Positions 26,953 through 35,181 of a stretch of 64,000 nt of DNA are shown in pieces. The stretch is from positions 372,001 through 436,000 of the forward strand of contig NZ_JAEACT010000003.1 in the NCBI RefSeq assembly GCF_021432385.1, in the 5' to 3' direction. This DNA is from Clostridium hydrogenum. Lineage in GTDB: Bacteria; Bacillota; Clostridia; Clostridiales; Clostridiaceae. Below the pieces are notes generated by a model. It saw only the letters and a program-made list of their open reading frames with translations. It ran no database searches and was not told where the DNA came from. Position numbers and translations under genes: made by a program. Position 1 is the stretch's first letter; each line of letters starts with the position of its first letter.

Positions 26953-28254
26953 ATGGAAAAACTAAAAAAAATCTTTAATATTAAAGAGGTAAATTCTATT
27001 TTAAAAAATACTTTATTTATAAGCATACTTATATTGGTGTTATTATCCGCCATTGAAGGGCTCATGTTCCAAGGAGCTGAAAAAATACTAAGAGCATATA
27101 ATTCAAAGCTTGTAATGATACCAGTATGCTTGGTTATGAATATAATATTAAGTTTAATAGTTTTTATTGTTCTATCAAAAACCATTAAAAATCTACGCAA
27201 TAAATTATCTAATAGATTCCAAAGCCTTCAAAAAGGAGAATTTTCTTTTACTCTAAGTGATGATGAAGCTGAGAGTTTAGGAACATTTGCAGAGCCAATA
27301 AAGTCATTATTAAACGAATTCCGTGGAATTATAGGTGGAACTTATGGTTTAAGTAAACCAATTATACAATATTCAGCTGATATTAATTCTTCTGCAAATG
27401 AGGCTAAAAAAGTAGTTGAAGTTCTATCTGAAACAATAGAAGAAATCGCTAATGGAGCAACAGACCAAGCATCAGAAGCTCAGACGGGGGCTGTTTTAGT
27501 TGAAAACTTATCAAACCAGATTGATGTAGTATTTAATAGCTGTAATTCTGCTATTAATGAAAGCCAAATTATTGATAAATTAAATAAAGAATGTCTTGAA
27601 ACCACAAATGTTCTTAATATGAAATCTTCTGAGTATGATATTTCATCTCAAAGAATATTTGCCTCAATTGATGATCTAGTAAATACATTAAATAAAATAG
27701 GATTGTTCGCTGCCTCTATAACAAATATATCTGAGCAAACAAATCTTCTTGCACTTAATGCAAGTATAGAAGCTGCTCGTGCAGGTGAGCAAGGGAAAGG
27801 TTTTGCAGTAGTTGCTGATGAAGTTAGAAAATTAGCAGAACAAAGTAGGCAATCTGTAGAAGAAATTAATAGTTTATTAAACAATATTAAACAGAATACA
27901 AAGAGTACAACTGATGATATGAATTTAATGAAAGCTATTTCTATACAGCAAAAGGAAGCTGTAAGTGCAACTAATGTATCCTTAGGCAAAATATCAAAAA
28001 GTATTGATTCAATTGTAACTAAAATTAATAATGTTAATGACGCTGTAGTACAAATTAATAAGGATAAGGATTCTGTAATATCTGCCATACAAAATATTTC
28101 AGCTGTAACAGAACAAACAGCTGCGTCTACTGAAGAACTAGCATCAACAACTCAAACTCAATTAGATATCTTTGAAAAAATGGGAAGCACTGCTGATAAG
28201 TTGAATAGCTGTACAAAAGAAATGAATGCTACATTAAAGAAGCTAAATTTATAA
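26953..28254 (+). CDS. Methyl-accepting chemotaxis protein without large sensor domain
   Basis: A 433-aa chemoreceptor preceded by AAGGAGGATTAAAA. Two membrane helices (about 18-37 and 56-77) enclose a loop of under 20 residues, then a short linker and a cytoplasmic signalling domain with [20 protein letters not shown] and [19 protein letters not shown]. With almost nothing outside the membrane it may sense a membrane property, a lipophilic compound or an internal signal. Its promoter is a near copy of that of oleate hydratase, and the TetR gene ends 17 bases after its stop codon, so a link to fatty-acid stress is inferred. Confidence 0.92.
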   Translation: MEKLKKIFNIKEVNSILKNTLFISILILVLLSAIEGLMFQGAEKILRAYNSKLVMIPVCLVMNIILSLIVFIVLSKTIKNLRNKLSNRFQSLQKGEFSFTLSDDEAESLGTFAEPIKSLLNEFRGIIGGTYGLSKPIIQYSADINSSANEAKKVVEVLSETIEEIANGATDQASEAQTGAVLVENLSNQIDVVFNSCNSAINESQIIDKLNKECLETTNVLNMKSSEYDISSQRIFASIDDLVNTLNKIGLFAASITNISEQTNLLALNASIEAARAGEQGKGFAVVADEVRKLAEQSRQSVEEINSLLNNIKQNTKSTTDDMNLMKAISIQQKEAVSATNVSLGKISKSIDSIVTKINNVNDAVVQINKDKDSVISAIQNISAVTEQTAASTEELASTTQTQLDIFEKMGSTADKLNSCTKEMNATLKKLNL

Positions 28255-28271
28255 AAAGTGCGACAGCTACA

Positions 28272-28850
28272 TTATTCACAAAATAACGTTGAATTGCTCG
28301 TAATAAGCTTACTGATTTCTAAGGAAATCTCATTGAGTGAACAATCCATCTCTTCCCTGAACCATACTTGATAAAGATTAATAATACCTCCAGCAAAGAA
28401 ATTAATTCTAATAAAAAATTCAGATGACCTTTTTATATGATCAGGTGTATCGCTATCGTTCTCTAAATAATTGACAAAGATCTTTTTAAATTTTTCAAGG
28501 AATTGTTCAGCACCATGAGAATTAATAAGAATGCGATAGAATTCCAAATCCTCCTCCACCCACCTTGAGGTTTTCAAAAGAAGAGGTAATGGATTTTGAA
28601 AAAAGTTTTTGTATTTGAATTCGCCTAAAAATTCCAGCATCTTTTCAAGTATCTCATTTTCTATTTGTTCAATAACCGCTCTTGTATCTTGATAATGAGC
28701 ATAAAAAGTACCTCGATTGATGTCAGCACGGGTAACAATATCTGTAACTGTAATTTTGTTTAAATCCTTTTCCTTCATCAAATCAACAAATGCTTCTCGT
28801 ATCAATCGTCGTGAACGGATGGAACTTTTATATTCTGCTTTTTTGCCCAT
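28272..28850 (-). CDS. TetR/AcrR-family transcriptional regulator
   Basis: A 192-aa regulator with AAAGGAG before its ATG. The N-terminal helix-turn-helix (LIREAFVDLMKEKDLNKITV, DIVTRADINRGTFYAHY) spans about 15-60, followed by an all-helical ligand domain of the TetR_C type. It is divergent from oleate hydratase and convergent with the chemoreceptor gene. The two promoters share palindromic sites, making both genes likely targets. A fatty acid ligand is plausible but not shown. Confidence 0.92.
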   Translation of the reverse strand: MGKKAEYKSSIRSRRLIREAFVDLMKEKDLNKITVTDIVTRADINRGTFYAHYQDTRAVIEQIENEILEKMLEFLGEFKYKNFFQNPLPLLLKTSRWVEEDLEFYRILINSHGAEQFLEKFKKIFVNYLENDSDTPDHIKRSSEFFIRINFFAGGIINLYQVWFREEMDCSLNEISLEISKLITSNSTLFCE

Positions 28851-28937
28851 GAATATGCTCCTTTAAAAAATTTATTTAAAATCCAATAAGCCATGTTTAA
28901 TTTGTTGGATTTTATACATATAGAAAAAATCTGATGA

Positions 28938-29002
28938 TTGTTCCATACATGCAAGCCTATTATAATATAAATACAAACAAAAGTAAACACATGTACAATT
29001 TT
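28938..29002 (+). promoter_or_regulatory. Sigma-A promoter and imperfect operator of oleate hydratase
   Basis: TTGTTC, a 17-bp spacer and TATAAT (28961-28966), then an imperfect palindrome at about 28979-29002 with half-sites AAAAGTAAACA and TGTACAATTTT separated by 2 bp. The layout equals that upstream of the chemoreceptor gene at 26953. Confidence 0.65.
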
Positions 29003-29035
29003 GATAAAATATATAATTATGAAAGGAAGATAATT

Positions 29036-30793
29036 ATGAAAAATTATGACAGAATTCATGCAAGAAAGCCTGAAGGAATTGAAAACAGGCATGCATTTAT
29101 TGCAGGTGGGGGTATTGCAGGACTTTCCGCAGCTGCTTTTCTAACTGAAGACGGTCATATGCCAGGCAAAAATATCACAGTCTATGAGCAGCTTCCTTTA
29201 GTAGGTGGATCTATGGACGGCGCTGGAAATGCTATAGATGGGTATGTGAGCCGTGGTGAGCGTGAACTTGAACCTTATATGGAATGTTTATGGTATCTCT
29301 TTGGTATGGTCCCTTCACTTGAAGAAGATGGACGTACTGTTCTTGATGAAACACGCGAGTGTAATAAAAATTTACCAATCTATGCAAAGAAACGATTATT
29401 TGAAAACCAGTTTAACGGAAGAGATATATCATCGCTTGGAATTACAAAATCCGATATGGATAATATGATAAAAATGATGGATACTCCAGAAAATGAAATT
29501 GAGGATGTCACAATTGAACAATGGTATACATCAGATTTCTTTAAAAGCAACCTATGGTATTATTGGTCAAGTATGCTTGCATTTCAGCCATATCACAGCC
29601 TCATAGAGATGAAGCGTTATACTGTACGCTTTATGCAACATTTGGATGGTGTAGAAAATCTAAAAGGTATCCTTAGAACAAAATACGATCAATATAATAG
29701 TTTTATTAAGCCTTTGCATAAATGGCTTGAAGATAAAGGGGTAAATTTCGTTACAGATACCACTGTAGAGGAAATTCATGTAGAGATTAATGACGATAAA
29801 AAAACTGTTACTTATATAGAGGTAACTAGTAATAATGAATTTACTCATATTCCTATTGAAGCTAATGACCTTGTTTATTTTACAAATGGCAGCATGACTC
29901 AAAATAGCTCCCATGGAGACAATAAAAGTGTTGCTGTTATGAACCGGGATTTGGATGATAGAGGTTGTTTCACGGTATGGGAGAAACTTTCTAAAGTAAG
30001 TCCTGTATTTGGGAAGCCTGAGAAGTTCATTTCAGCACCTGATAAGTCTCACTTTATAAGTTACACTGTTACCATTACAGATTATCCAAAGTTTTTTGAA
30101 TATGTGGAGAAAAAGACAACTAACGTTACAGGTACAGCAGGTGCAATCACATTGGTTGATTCAGCATGGTTTCAATCCATCAACACACCTCCGCAGCCAG
30201 TGTTCCCTGGCCAACCGAAAAATGTTCAAGTGTTCTGGGGATATGGGTTAAAAGGTAATGAAGTTGGTGATTATATCAAAAAGCCTATGACAGAGTGTAC
30301 AGGCGAAGAGATTTTGCAGGAACTATTGTATCATCTCGATTACATTGGCGAATATGAAAAAATGCTGCCTCATCTTAAGATAATTACAACCATGATGCCA
30401 TATATTACAAGCCAGTTTATGCCACGTGGTCTACATGATCGTCCACAAATTATACCTGAAGGATGTACAAACCTAGCATTTATAGGTCAATTTGTAGAAC
30501 TTGAAGGTGATGTTGTATTCACAGTTGAAACTTCTGTACGTACCGCTATGATTGCTGTTTACCGTACGCTGCAGCTTGATAAGCCTATTATGCCACTTTT
30601 TGAAGCCAACCACGATATACGTATCATAGTTGCCTGTTTAAAGAAAATGTTAGGTGTAGAGACAATTACAAAGGATGAGCTTCCAGCTATGAACCCATTG
30701 AAGTTGCCAAAAATGATTGACCAATTGCTTAAAGGCATTAATTCAGTTCCTAAGATGAAAGATTATTATCCTGAAATAGATGAAAATAAGTAA
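29036..30793 (+). CDS. ohyA: Oleate hydratase (67-kDa myosin-cross-reactive antigen family)
   Basis: A 585-aa FAD protein from ATG 29036, preceded by AAGGAAG; upstream in-frame ATGs lie in the promoter. The N-terminal FAD motif is FIAGGGIAGLSAAAFL, with GGSMDGAGNAIDGYVSRGER carrying the active-site Glu region, then WFQSINTPPQPVFPGQP and a C-terminal GQFVELEGDVVFTVETSVR segment, all typical of the family. It adds water to the cis-9 bond of oleate and similar fatty acids, detoxifying them at the cytoplasmic membrane face. It is controlled from a divergent promoter shared with a TetR gene. Confidence 0.95.
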   Translation: MKNYDRIHARKPEGIENRHAFIAGGGIAGLSAAAFLTEDGHMPGKNITVYEQLPLVGGSMDGAGNAIDGYVSRGERELEPYMECLWYLFGMVPSLEEDGRTVLDETRECNKNLPIYAKKRLFENQFNGRDISSLGITKSDMDNMIKMMDTPENEIEDVTIEQWYTSDFFKSNLWYYWSSMLAFQPYHSLIEMKRYTVRFMQHLDGVENLKGILRTKYDQYNSFIKPLHKWLEDKGVNFVTDTTVEEIHVEINDDKKTVTYIEVTSNNEFTHIPIEANDLVYFTNGSMTQNSSHGDNKSVAVMNRDLDDRGCFTVWEKLSKVSPVFGKPEKFISAPDKSHFISYTVTITDYPKFFEYVEKKTTNVTGTAGAITLVDSAWFQSINTPPQPVFPGQPKNVQVFWGYGLKGNEVGDYIKKPMTECTGEEILQELLYHLDYIGEYEKMLPHLKIITTMMPYITSQFMPRGLHDRPQIIPEGCTNLAFIGQFVELEGDVVFTVETSVRTAMIAVYRTLQLDKPIMPLFEANHDIRIIVACLKKMLGVETITKDELPAMNPLKLPKMIDQLLKGINSVPKMKDYYPEIDENK

Positions 30794-30913
30794 GCTTTTA
30801 TTAATAATAACTTTAAATTCTATAGATGATAGTGTAAAGTAAGTTTATCTAAATATACTAAAAACGTACTAGATTTCTCTGGTACGTTTTTATCCCCACT
30901 TTCATGTTTTATG

Positions 30914-31040
30914 CTACTTTAAACTTAAACTATATAATAATTCACCTTCAACAGTATTACCTGTATCTCTAAATCCAAAACTTTCATATAGTTTTTTAGC
31001 AATGTTATTTTCTGGTTCGAAAGATATGAAAGTTTCTAAT
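30914..31040 (-). pseudogene. C-terminal remnant of a GNAT acetyltransferase
   Basis: The minus-strand frame reads ETFISFEPENNIAKKLYES, then FGFRDTGNTVEGELLYSLSL and a stop at 30914. This is the last 42 or so residues of a spermidine/diamine acetyltransferase-like GNAT protein, including the acetyl-CoA helix (NNIAKKLYESFGF). Nothing upstream continues the gene, so it is a dead fragment. Confidence 0.75.
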
Positions 31041-31103
31041 TAAAGTATAATTAAAAATCTCAAGAAATACTATGTACTGCTTAATTATAGATGTAAATAC
31101 ACA

Positions 31104-31132
31104 AAAGCAGCCAGTTATTAGCTGACTGCTTT
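31104..31132 (-). terminator. Terminator after the CD3324-like pseudogene
   Basis: AAAGCAGTCAG and CTGGCTGCTTT pair around CTAATAA on the minus strand, followed by TGTGTATTT. It lies 3 bases after the pseudogene stop codon. Confidence 0.7.
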
Positions 31133-31135
31133 CTT

Positions 31136-31402
31136 CTATTTTCTTCTATAAATTATGCTTTTTATTGTATCATAAGACAAATGATACTGAGACATAAGAT
31201 CATCTATGGTTGCACCATTCTTCTTCTCCTTGATTTCATTGTTTCTTTCAACAATTTCACTTCTACCATTGGTATAATCTCCCTAGGATTTTTTATCATC
31301 ATCCCTTTGTGATATGTAAATCATACTACCACCGACATATTGTTGTATTTGAAGAATCAATGCTTTTGGTAAAACATCCTTTGCATTTATATACTCCACC
31401 AT
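31136..31402 (-). pseudogene. CD3324-family DNA-binding protein with an internal amber stop
   Basis: The frame from ATG 31402 to TAG 31136 is 88 codons and reads MVEYINAKDVLPKALILQIQ, then QYVGGSMIYISQRDDDKKS, a TAG at 31285-31283, then GDYTNGRSEIVERNNEIKEK and a C-terminal helix-turn-helix (ATIDDLMSQYHLSYDTIKSI). This matches small clostridial CD3324-type proteins, related to Mor/HTH activators, where Trp (TGG) normally stands at the stop position. One point mutation therefore inactivates it, unless it is read through. Confidence 0.75.
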
Positions 31403-31733
31403 AATCCTGCTCCTTTTTATTTTAATTCACAAGATTGCAGGTTTGTCATATATAAATTAACCAGCGATTATCGTTTACGCTTTATACAATTAGACATCTG
31501 AAAATAAATAATAATTCAAAATAGGCAAGCATACTAACTTATCTATTTTTGAAGATGCCTTAATCGCTGAATTACATGACTAATCCTGCATAGAGCAATA
31601 ATTCCCTTTTATGCTTCATAACTGTACCCCCTACTTGATAAAACCATCTATTTTATACCTCAAATAATAGTAAAAAATTGCGATATCTATCTTTCATATA
31701 TTTTATCATATTAACACCAAGTAAACAATTACC

Positions 31734-31988
31734 TTATTTTCTATGTTTTATATAAAAAATATTTATAAAAAGCCCAACTGCAATAAACTCATCAAAATAT
31801 ATAGAATCACCTAAAAATAATTTGTTATAAATTCTGTAACTCTCTTCAAATCTACCTGTGAAGAAACAGCTTGCACCTAACATTGATAAAGCCTTAGGTT
31901 TTGATTTATTATCATTTTTTAGCGGGCTGTCTATTCTCAAATGTAACTCCAACAATAATTGTAAATTAACTATTTTTAAACCAAGCAT
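31734..31988 (-). CDS. Small hypothetical protein or gene remnant with a TPR-like helix pair
   Basis: An 84-codon frame whose first residues overlap the end of the GNAT gene. A TTG further in (RIDSPLKNDNKSKP...), with TTGGAG upstream, could be the real start. The middle MLGASCFFTGRFEESYRIYN looks like a tetratricopeptide-type helix pair. I do not recognise the family. It may be the remains of a longer gene cut off by the GNAT gene. Confidence 0.35.
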   Translation of the reverse strand: MLGLKIVNLQLLLELHLRIDSPLKNDNKSKPKALSMLGASCFFTGRFEESYRIYNKLFLGDSIYFDEFIAVGLFINIFYIKHRK

Positions 31989-32784
31989 AGAATGGATATT
32001 CTTTTACTTCCACAAAACCTAATTTTTGAGCTAATCTACAGGATGATTTATTGGCTTGTACAGTTTCCCAATAAGGCTTTAACCCAAGTTTAAAGCAATG
32101 CTCAATAAACGCTAAACCTGTAAAGTAAGCAAAACCTTTACCTCTAAAGCCATCTTTCGTAAATACATCGATTTCACATAAATCTTCTGTAATTGCTAGA
32201 CCTTGACACACACTAATTATATCATTGTCATGAAGTATGCAAAAAACAAAGCTATTTTCCAAGAAATTTTCATTAGTTTCCCAGAACATCTTAATTCCAT
32301 CGAATAATTCAGAAACTTTATCTACTAAGCAACTGTCAATTGGCTTAAGTATATATCCATCTGGCAAATCACAATGATAGTGAATCTTTTTATACTTTTC
32401 TTTATCTAATTTATATTTTATTCTTGGGAAACTTTTTATATTTTCTCCAAGTATTTTAGTAAGCTTTACCTGCCAATACTCACACAATCCAAACCATGCA
32501 AAATGATTACTTTTTGAGATTAGATTGTTAATTATAAAGTTATAAAATTTTTTCTTAAAGATTTCTGATTCTTGGTCTCCAATAACATACAACCAATTGA
32601 AATTTGTAATTACAACGAATGTTTGAGGATTACTCATATCATCGGTTAATATTCTTCCTTTCAGCTTTTTATTAATGACTGATTGAATCATTGGAATGTC
32701 GTACTTAGAATTTTTATATAAAGGCAATATTTTTGAAAATTCATTTGTATTATACTCATATAACTCTAATATATTATTCACCAT
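31966..32784 (-). CDS. GNAT family N-acetyltransferase
   Basis: A 272-aa protein with a diverged N-terminal half (about 1-135) and a C-terminal GNAT fold (about 140-272). The acetyl-CoA loop is FTKDGFRGKGFAYFTGLAFI and the terminal NKSSCRLAQKLGFVEVKEYP carries the usual Asn/Ser helix. It belongs to the two-domain GNAT group seen in Firmicutes (PF12746-like). The acceptor substrate is unknown. Not linked in operon to recognisable partners. Confidence 0.82.
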   Translation of the reverse strand: MVNNILELYEYNTNEFSKILPLYKNSKYDIPMIQSVINKKLKGRILTDDMSNPQTFVVITNFNWLYVIGDQESEIFKKKFYNFIINNLISKSNHFAWFGLCEYWQVKLTKILGENIKSFPRIKYKLDKEKYKKIHYHCDLPDGYILKPIDSCLVDKVSELFDGIKMFWETNENFLENSFVFCILHDNDIISVCQGLAITEDLCEIDVFTKDGFRGKGFAYFTGLAFIEHCFKLGLKPYWETVQANKSSCRLAQKLGFVEVKEYPFYAWFKNS

Positions 32785-32994
32785 TGTACCTCCAATAGTT
32801 TTTATTTATATAAAATATTTAAATACTATTTTATGAGAATTAGTGGAGGGGCTCTATTTCCAAAGAAATTATCTATCATAATTTTGCGCATATTTTTTCT
32901 CATGTTTTTTCATCCTTCTTTCATAATAAATAAAAAAGACTACAGATTGTTGTATTATCTGCAGCCTTAAGTATAAGAAGTTAGATGAAAAATA

Positions 32995-33027
32995 AAGACT
33001 GCAGTGTGGTTTACCATCTGCAGTCTT
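32995..33027. terminator. Hairpin terminator downstream of the ketopantoate reductase-like gene
   Basis: AAGACTGCAG and CTGCAGTCTT pair around 13 bases; on the minus strand TTTATTTTTC follows. A weaker related hairpin (GACTACAGAT/ATCTGCAG) lies at about 32938-32976. The rest of 32785-33181 holds no gene. Confidence 0.65.
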
Positions 33028-33181
33028 GTATGTACAATATCTAAATTTTTAATATTAAAAAAGGTTTTAACGATTATTTAGATAAAATCATGCACAAATA
33101 TATTTGAAATCCACTATAAATTTCATCTCATTTTTAAGATTCAATATCTTATATGCTAGCAACTTTGCTTATTTCCCAACC

Positions 33182-34135
33182 TTATTTTTTATTTTCTAAA
33201 GCCATCATTGCTTCTTTACGAAGCTTGTCCCAAGCTGGCATATGCATATCTGCCTTTATTTGCAGTTTCTTAAATTCTCCATCTAATGCAGTCATTTCAC
33301 CTACTGCATTTGCGCAATGATTACTTATTACAAATTTGCCAGCAGGAGTTTTTACCATCAAATATAACATTCTCTGCTTCTTGTTACGTTTTTCAGCAAA
33401 ATCTTCTTCTTCTCCATCTGGTCTAATTGGATAGCCTAGTTTCTTTAACATTTTGTGTGCTTCTGCTACTGCATCTACTACTAAACTAATTTGTTCTTTA
33501 CTTGTGCGTCTCAAATTACAATTCAAGATATAACAAATATAAGCAGTTGGTAAAATATGAGCCCCATGTGATAATAGCCACCCTTCCATATGATGTTCCC
33601 ATTTTAATTTATATACTGTTTTTTCAAATGCCATTATAATGCTTCTCTTAAATTCCGTAGTAAGATTTTCCGTTAACCCTCCTACTGTCAGTACAATCTT
33701 ATTAAAGTGCATACTTATAACTCTATCTTTTTCTTTGAACCCTCCAATTCCCTGAAATCCAAACGCAACTTCTTTTTCTGTAAGTGATTGATTATAGATT
33801 TGCTCTCTACAATAGGCTGGGTTCATATTATTACCTATTAATACAACATACTTACTAATATTTTTAGCAAGCTTTTGTATTATTTCCAATACCTGTATAT
33901 ACTGCATTACAACAAAAATCACATCATATTTATCATCTTCTTGTAAAATTTCAATAGTTTTAACTTGGTCAATAGTTTTATGTAATTGACAATAGTGACG
34001 AATAGTAAGACCATTTTTATCAATACTCTGTTTCCAACCTCCTCTAGCCAAAATTGTCACTTCATTTTCACCTTTGCACAATTCGTGTGCTAATTCACAT
34101 CCAATAACTCCAGCCCCATAAACTAAAATTCTCAT
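33182..34135 (-). CDS. Ketopantoate reductase family (ApbA/PanE) oxidoreductase
   Basis: A 317-aa NAD(P)-dependent reductase with the N-terminal Rossmann motif LVYGAGVIGCELAHEL (4-19), a VIFVVMQYIQ segment and the middle helix region GNNMNP that in PanE positions the substrate. The C-terminal part is more diverged than in true PanE, so a role in pantothenate synthesis is not certain. It is divergent from a MarR-family gene, with two palindromic operators between them, so it is probably a MarR-controlled stress or detoxification gene. Confidence 0.8.
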   Translation of the reverse strand: MRILVYGAGVIGCELAHELCKGENEVTILARGGWKQSIDKNGLTIRHYCQLHKTIDQVKTIEILQEDDKYDVIFVVMQYIQVLEIIQKLAKNISKYVVLIGNNMNPAYCREQIYNQSLTEKEVAFGFQGIGGFKEKDRVISMHFNKIVLTVGGLTENLTTEFKRSIIMAFEKTVYKLKWEHHMEGWLLSHGAHILPTAYICYILNCNLRRTSKEQISLVVDAVAEAHKMLKKLGYPIRPDGEEEDFAEKRNKKQRMLYLMVKTPAGKFVISNHCANAVGEMTALDGEFKKLQIKADMHMPAWDKLRKEAMMALENKK

Positions 34136-34207
34136 AATGAATCAATTCCTTCCTCGCTTAATAATATAATAATCAAATAAGCCAATTAGTATTTTATCAA
34201 ACCAATT

Positions 34208-34262
34208 TAGTAAACATGTTTACTATAACATCGTTTTTTTAATTAGTCAATATGTTTACTAA
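34208..34262. promoter_or_regulatory. Twin MarR-type palindromes
   Basis: TAGTAAACATGTTTACTA (34208-34225) is a perfect 18-bp palindrome. TTAGTCAATATGTTTACTAA (34243-34262) is a near copy whose centre is 36 bp away. They sit in the shared promoter of the divergent MarR and reductase genes. Confidence 0.8.
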
Positions 34263-34339
34263 TTAAGTCTTTTATGATATATTTAATTTTATTAATGATA
34301 CATCAATACTGAAATTAAAATTTTATTTGGAGGTTTGAA

Positions 34340-34894
34340 ATGAATCTAGATAATTATAAAAATGAACTTGAAGTTTTAAGTGATATGCATCAAGCGTATA
34401 GTCTTCTATATATAGCATTACATAAAATACAGGCTGAAGCCGTTTCTATATTAGAAGATCTTACTTTAAATCAATTAATGCTGCTTATTGCTGTAGCTCA
34501 TTTAGATCCACAAGAAGCAACTATTGTAAATATTGCTAACAAACTCGGCACAAGTAAACAAAATGTAAACCGTCTTGTAAATTATATGATTAAAAAAGAG
34601 TACCTTTCTAGCAAACCTGGCCAAATTGATAAAAGAAATGTAAATATTAGCATTACAGATGAAGGCCTATCTGTAATGCAAAAAAATACAGTTAATTCAA
34701 ATAAGTATTTTCTTAATCTTTTTAGGAATTTTACTAGAGGAGAAATCAGTTCCTTACGTAAATCCCTAGAAAAATTATCTGATTATGATTCTATAAATCA
34801 AGACTATTTCGAAAAGCAAGTAAAAATTGATATTGGAAAAGAATCAGAGGATATGAAGAAGTTTTTGGAACAAATCAGAAATTTATTTCTATAA
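34340..34894 (+). CDS. MarR-family transcriptional regulator
   Basis: A 184-aa protein with TTGGAGG before its ATG. The winged helix contains LTLNQLMLLIAVAHLD, IANKLGTSKQNVNRLVNYMI and the wing PGQIDKRNVNISITDEG, typical of MarR. It has an extra C-terminal stretch of about 35 residues. MarR proteins bind palindromes in their own promoter and release on binding small phenolic or oxidising compounds. The two palindromes just upstream support autoregulation and control of the divergent reductase gene. Confidence 0.92.
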   Translation: MNLDNYKNELEVLSDMHQAYSLLYIALHKIQAEAVSILEDLTLNQLMLLIAVAHLDPQEATIVNIANKLGTSKQNVNRLVNYMIKKEYLSSKPGQIDKRNVNISITDEGLSVMQKNTVNSNKYFLNLFRNFTRGEISSLRKSLEKLSDYDSINQDYFEKQVKIDIGKESEDMKKFLEQIRNLFL

Positions 34895-35129
34895 ACATTT
34901 AGATATAGATAGGCGCTGAATATTCATGTCAGGCTATAAAATACACTAAAATTCAAATCCATGAACTCCAGGAACCTCAGAATTTTAAAAATAGTAATTA
35001 TATCTTGTTTAGCTTATTGCATTATCATTTAATTAAAATTCATGATTGGTAGAGCTACCCGCAACAATAAAAAACCACGACCACCTGTAAGCAGCTATTT
35101 AAGCCACATACAAATGGTGGTGGATATGT

Positions 35130-35143
35130 ATGGTGGAGGCGAA
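35130..35143 (+). repeat. Left direct repeat of the island (candidate att)
   Basis: ATGGTGGAGGCGAA; an identical copy lies at 47130-47143. The preceding 34895-35129 contains GGTAGAGCTACC and ACCACC...GGTGGT inverted repeats but no gene. Confidence 0.6.
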
Positions 35144-35181
35144 ACACGGTAGGTGAAATCCACACTCTTCTCATTATAATG

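Noticed and set aside
28934-29035. A longer oleate hydratase starting at ATG 28934
   Set aside because: The extension would be translated through the sigma-A -10 box and operator; the homologous start with AAGGAAG is at 29036.
35040-35129. A tRNA or tRNA remnant suggested by GGTAGAGCTACC near the left island repeat
   Set aside because: No acceptor stem, T-arm or anticodon arm could be assembled; it is only a short inverted repeat.
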